Below, piece by piece: positions 7,131-9,552 of a stretch of DNA of 9,552 nt. The DNA comes from an uncultured Gammaproteobacteria bacterium (GTDB lineage Bacteria; Pseudomonadota; Gammaproteobacteria; Pseudomonadales; DT-91). The position numbers were made by a program, and so were the translations under genes. The stretch covers positions 1-9,552 of the forward strand of contig CAKMZU010000123.1 in assembly GCA_929200485.1 (NCBI GenBank), given 5' to 3'. The notes under the pieces were generated by a model, which was not told the DNA's origin, ran no database searches, and saw only the letters and a program-made list of their open reading frames with translations. Position 1 is the stretch's first letter. Each line of letters starts with the position of its first letter.

Positions 7131-7760
7131 ATGAAAACCCGCGATAGGATTTTGCTAACCGCCTTAACGCTCTTCAATGAAGAAGGGGAGCAGAATGTCA
7201 CTACGGTCGATATCGCCAATGAAATGGATATAAGCCCTGGTAATCTCTATTACCATTTCAAAGGCAAAGAAAGCATCATTGAGAACTTATATTCCCAGTA
7301 TGACTCTGGTGTGGCGCAGCTATTAAAGCAGAGCGAGATCGCTCAGATGAGCCTTGAAGATCACTGGTACTTTATCTATGTCATTTTCGAAGAAATCTAT
7401 AAGTTTCGTTTCTTTTACCTTAACCAAACTGACATTTTGCAACGCTATCATGATATCTCCCGCAGATTTAAACGTTTAGTCAAGTATAAAGTCAAAACCA
7501 TCGAGACACTTTGTCAGTCGTTAATTGAAACAAATGCCCTTAACGATAGCTTGGTTGAGAGTCAGCAATTAGCTGAGAATATCAGTTTTACTTTACTTTA
7601 CTGGTTTCCGTACCAACAGCTGATAAATCCGGGTGAAGAATATGACAAAATTATTCATAAAGGGGTTTATCAGATCCTCTCGCTTATAGTACCCTATGCG
7701 CAACTTGAAGATCGCACCATCGCCCAATCGCTTTTATCAATTTACCATTCACGTATTTAG
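7131..7760 (+). CDS. TetR-family transcriptional regulator, PhaD-like
   Basis: A 209-residue DNA-binding regulator. The N-terminus MKTRDRILLTALTLFNEEGE, followed by NVTTVDIANEMDISPGNLYYHFKGKE, is very close to Pseudomonas PhaD. It contains the TetR helix-turn-helix at about residues 24-44, with ISPGNLYYHFKGKE covering the recognition helix. The rest (about 50-205) is a helical ligand-binding and dimerisation domain with many aromatic residues (FRFFYLNQTDI, LLYWFPYQQ), as in PhaD. PhaD activates pha genes, probably sensing a fatty-acid-derived CoA metabolite. The same effector here is only inferred, and many PhaD-like regulators sit in genomes without PHA genes. Start: an in-frame TAA lies 15 nt upstream and the N-terminus aligns exactly with PhaD. 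The Shine-Dalgarno is weak. A palindromic operator candidate precedes it. gloC starts 23 nt after its stop, suggesting cotranscription. Confidence 0.88.
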   Translation: MKTRDRILLTALTLFNEEGEQNVTTVDIANEMDISPGNLYYHFKGKESIIENLYSQYDSGVAQLLKQSEIAQMSLEDHWYFIYVIFEEIYKFRFFYLNQTDILQRYHDISRRFKRLVKYKVKTIETLCQSLIETNALNDSLVESQQLAENISFTLLYWFPYQQLINPGEEYDKIIHKGVYQILSLIVPYAQLEDRTIAQSLLSIYHSRI

Positions 7761-7783
7761 CATATATATTAAACGAATAAACC

Positions 7784-8422
7784 ATGCCCCGATTTTTGCA
7801 TAGAATTTTTCCTGTCACACCTTTTCAGCAAAATTGCTCTCTTCTCGTGTGTGAGGCGACAAAGAGAGCGGCATTTGTTGATCCTGGTGGTGAACCTGAA
7901 AAATTACTCATGTTACTTGAGTCAATGGATGCAAAACTTGAAAAAATCTTTTTAACCCATGGCCATTTAGATCATGTGGGTGCCGCTAAAGAGATATCTG
8001 AGAAATTGGGTGTACCGATTGAAGGGCCGCACATTGGTGATAAATTCTGGTTGGATGGTTTACCTGAATATGCCCAAATGATGCAATTTCCTAAAACAGA
8101 GGCGTTTCATCCCGATCGCTGGTTGGAAGAGGGCGACACCCTTTTCTTTGGTGAGATTTCTTTAGACGTTTTCCATTGCCCAGGCCATACGCCAGGTCAT
8201 GTGGTCTTTTACCATGAAGCACAACAGATAGCCTTTGTTGGGGATGTTATATTTCAAGGATCAATAGGCCGTACGGATTTTCCGCAAGGTAACCATGAAG
8301 ACCTGATCAATTCTATTAAAAGCAAACTTTTACCATTAGGCGATGGGGTTTCCTTTGTTCCTGGACATGGCCCAATGTCAACTTTTGGGCAGGAAAAACG
8401 CTATAACCCTTTTCTTCAATAG
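7784..8422 (+). CDS. gloC: Metallo-beta-lactamase-fold hydrolase, GloC (YcbL)-type hydroxyacylglutathione hydrolase
   Basis: Type II glyoxalase, hydrolysing S-D-lactoylglutathione to D-lactate and glutathione in methylglyoxal detoxification; cytoplasmic. The 212-residue length matches E. coli GloC (215), and long blocks align with it: RIFPVTPFQQNCSL, VDPGGEPEK, GDGVSFVPGHGPMST, NPFLQ. The metal-site motifs are intact: THGHLDH (H59, H61, D63, H64), GHTPGH (H135), GD (D154) and GHG (H195). It lacks the large C-terminal substrate domain of GloB, as is normal for the YcbL group. Substrate preference cannot be fixed from sequence alone. The ATG at 7784 is preceded by an in-frame stop 6 nt upstream, so it cannot start earlier; no clear Shine-Dalgarno is seen. 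It lies between the TetR gene (23-nt gap) and the PilZ gene (39-nt gap) on the same strand. Confidence 0.93.
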   Translation: MPRFLHRIFPVTPFQQNCSLLVCEATKRAAFVDPGGEPEKLLMLLESMDAKLEKIFLTHGHLDHVGAAKEISEKLGVPIEGPHIGDKFWLDGLPEYAQMMQFPKTEAFHPDRWLEEGDTLFFGEISLDVFHCPGHTPGHVVFYHEAQQIAFVGDVIFQGSIGRTDFPQGNHEDLINSIKSKLLPLGDGVSFVPGHGPMSTFGQEKRYNPFLQ

Positions 8423-8450
8423 ATTTAACTTAACTTAAGGTCATGTAATT

Positions 8451-8456
8451 GGAGGT
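8451..8456 (+). promoter_or_regulatory. Strong ribosome binding site of the PilZ gene
   Basis: GGAGGT lies 5 nt before the ATG at 8462, the best Shine-Dalgarno in the window. It fixes the PilZ start and suggests efficient translation compared with its neighbours. Confidence 0.8.
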
Positions 8457-8461
8457 ATTCA

Positions 8462-8728
8462 ATGGATTTGGATAAGCGTGCGTCAATAAGGCAGAGTATT
8501 AATACTCGCGTACAGATCAGTCACCCGTCGTTTGGTGAAGTGACTGTTCGCTCAAAGGATATTTCTGATGGTGGACTGTCAGTTTATCTCGGCGAGGGAG
8601 GATTTCCTCCTGAGGGAACGAAGGTCGATGTGCTTATTCGCTCTTTGAACGGACCTTTAAATACACAATCGGTCAAAATGGAAGTCAAGTATATTCAATC
8701 GGGTGTTGCTGGATTGAAATTTCTTTGA
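8462..8728 (+). CDS. Stand-alone PilZ-domain c-di-GMP receptor
   Basis: An 88-residue protein made of a single PilZ domain. Both c-di-GMP contact motifs are present: RxxxR as RASIR (R6, R10) and DxSxxG as DISDGG (D33, S35, G38). The final segment VKMEVKYIQSGVAGLKFL is the expected last strands. It should bind c-di-GMP in the cytoplasm and pass the signal to a partner, but single-domain PilZ proteins give no clue to that partner and nothing nearby is a c-di-GMP enzyme. The strong GGAGGT site supports the start. Its TGA overlaps the TTG start of rsmJ (TTGA at 8725-8728), so the two are probably translationally coupled. This could be a PilZ domain of the type IV pilus group, but the intact motifs favour true c-di-GMP binding. 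Confidence 0.88.
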   Translation: MDLDKRASIRQSINTRVQISHPSFGEVTVRSKDISDGGLSVYLGEGGFPPEGTKVDVLIRSLNGPLNTQSVKMEVKYIQSGVAGLKFL

Positions 8729-9477
8729 ACTCTGTTGTGGTATTACCATTAGTGAGCAAAGAATACCGTTTGCTTGCTAACAGGCTAGGTATATTGGCCA
8801 ATGAGCAATCTGACGCTTTATCAGATTTTATCTTGTCCGAAAGTAATAGTCTTATAGCGCTAAGTCCAGTCGATAAGAATAGAGGTGGGAGTATTCATTG
8901 TGATTTTTTAGCGCCTGGCTTTCAGCGCTATCTTTCCAGCGTGACTAGAAAATCACTGATCGCAAAGGCTTGCGGGCTTAAAGGTGAGGGGGCACCAAGC
9001 ATATTAGATATATCAGCAGGCCTTGGTAAAGATGCACTCTCACTAGCGAGCTTAGGGGCTCAGGTTTCAATGGTTGAAGCTAACCCCTATGTTTATCTCT
9101 TGCTTTACTCGGGTATTCATACACTTAAGCAATCATCATTGGCATTATCATCTAACATCTCATTACTAGCTTGTCAGGATGCGAAAACAGTGCTCTCACA
9201 ATCTGATCGGGCTTATGAGGTCATTTATTTTGATCCTATGTTCCCAGAGCGTAAAAAATCAGCCAAAGTCAAAAAGGAAATGCAGTATTTTCATCAAGTC
9301 GTTGGCGAAGACCATAATCAGCCCGATGAAATTTTTACTGAAGCGGTTAAGCAAGCCAGAAAACGCTTAGTAATCAAGCGACCCAAAGGCAGTGACTTTT
9401 ATGCCGATCAAAAGCCAAATTACAGTCTTGAATCAAAAGTCATCCGCTATGATATTTATTTGAACTTCGTCGAATAA
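8725..9477 (+). CDS. rsmJ: 16S rRNA (guanine1516-N2)-methyltransferase RsmJ
   Basis: Uses S-adenosylmethionine to methylate N2 of G1516 in 16S rRNA of the small subunit. At 250 residues it is the same length as E. coli RsmJ (YhiQ). The N-terminal part (about 1-85) is poorly conserved apart from LLANRLGI and the GGSIHCDF region. The Rossmann core follows: SAM motif ILDISAGLGKDA (93-104), acidic E118 in MVEANP for the ribose, and the catalytic motif FDPMFPERKKSAKVKKEM (169-186), nearly identical to the E. coli segment. The tail KRLVIKRP (213-220) and RYDIY (241-245) also match. Start: TTG at 8725 overlaps the PilZ stop. A GTG four codons in (8737) is the alternative, and neither has a strong Shine-Dalgarno, consistent with coupling to PilZ translation. 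It is the last gene of the apparent tetR-gloC-PilZ-rsmJ run. Confidence 0.94.
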   Translation: MNSVVVLPLVSKEYRLLANRLGILANEQSDALSDFILSESNSLIALSPVDKNRGGSIHCDFLAPGFQRYLSSVTRKSLIAKACGLKGEGAPSILDISAGLGKDALSLASLGAQVSMVEANPYVYLLLYSGIHTLKQSSLALSSNISLLACQDAKTVLSQSDRAYEVIYFDPMFPERKKSAKVKKEMQYFHQVVGEDHNQPDEIFTEAVKQARKRLVIKRPKGSDFYADQKPNYSLESKVIRYDIYLNFVE

Positions 9478-9552
9478 GTATTTTAATCGCTACGCCAGGC
9501 ACCCTAACTTGACTCCTTCTTGCCTAGGAGACCGTCCGAGAACAGACTGTTC
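9478..9552. other. Downstream flank of rsmJ with an inverted repeat cut by the window edge
   Basis: These 75 nt hold no gene. AGGCA and TGCCT can form a 5-bp stem over a long loop. At the very end GAACAG-A-CTGTTC (9540-9552) is a perfect inverted repeat whose outer part, if any, lies beyond the window. It could be the left part of an rsmJ terminator or of an intergenic repeat; it cannot be decided here. Confidence 0.4.

Noticed and set aside
9179..9370. Alternative plus-strand frame inside rsmJ
   Set aside because: It overlaps the conserved DPMFP-containing part of rsmJ and has no features of its own.

Overview
The window reads as chromosomal DNA from an AT-rich, free-living gammaproteobacterium. 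Three genes point there: a full Prc/Tsp-type periplasmic protease, a GloC (YcbL)-type glyoxalase II and an RsmJ-type 16S rRNA methyltransferase. A phasin and a PhaD-like regulator resembling those of Pseudomonas fit the same group. A low-GC marine lineage such as Kangiella or its relatives is a plausible source, but this is inferred from gene content and base composition, not from a marker gene.

Left half, all on the minus strand (reading leftward): an unrecognised 293-residue protein with a C-terminal CCxxC motif (5484-6365), then prc (3209-5362) with a hairpin terminator at 3153-3180. After a 373-nt gap comes a very long predicted outer-membrane lipoprotein (16-2835). Its N-terminal third looks DUF4382/DUF5666-like, and its C-terminal part is unfamiliar.

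Right half, all on the plus strand: a 150-residue phasin-like protein (6480-6932) with its own strong terminator (6957-6981). Next is a PhaD-like TetR regulator (7131-7760), preceded by an inverted repeat at 7070-7091 that looks like its operator. A run of closely spaced genes follows: gloC (7784-8422), a stand-alone PilZ c-di-GMP receptor (8462-8728) and rsmJ (8725-9477), the last two overlapping by 4 nt. The phasin and the unknown CCxxC protein are divergent and share a 114-nt intergenic region holding an AT-rich inverted repeat.

Functionally this is mostly housekeeping: envelope proteolysis, methylglyoxal detoxification, ribosome modification and c-di-GMP sensing. The most interesting part is the phasin/PhaD-like pair without a PHA synthase in the window, together with the operator candidate and the uncharacterised divergent gene. 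I see no transposon, phage, CRISPR, tRNA or rRNA, and no clear sign of a new defence or mobile system.
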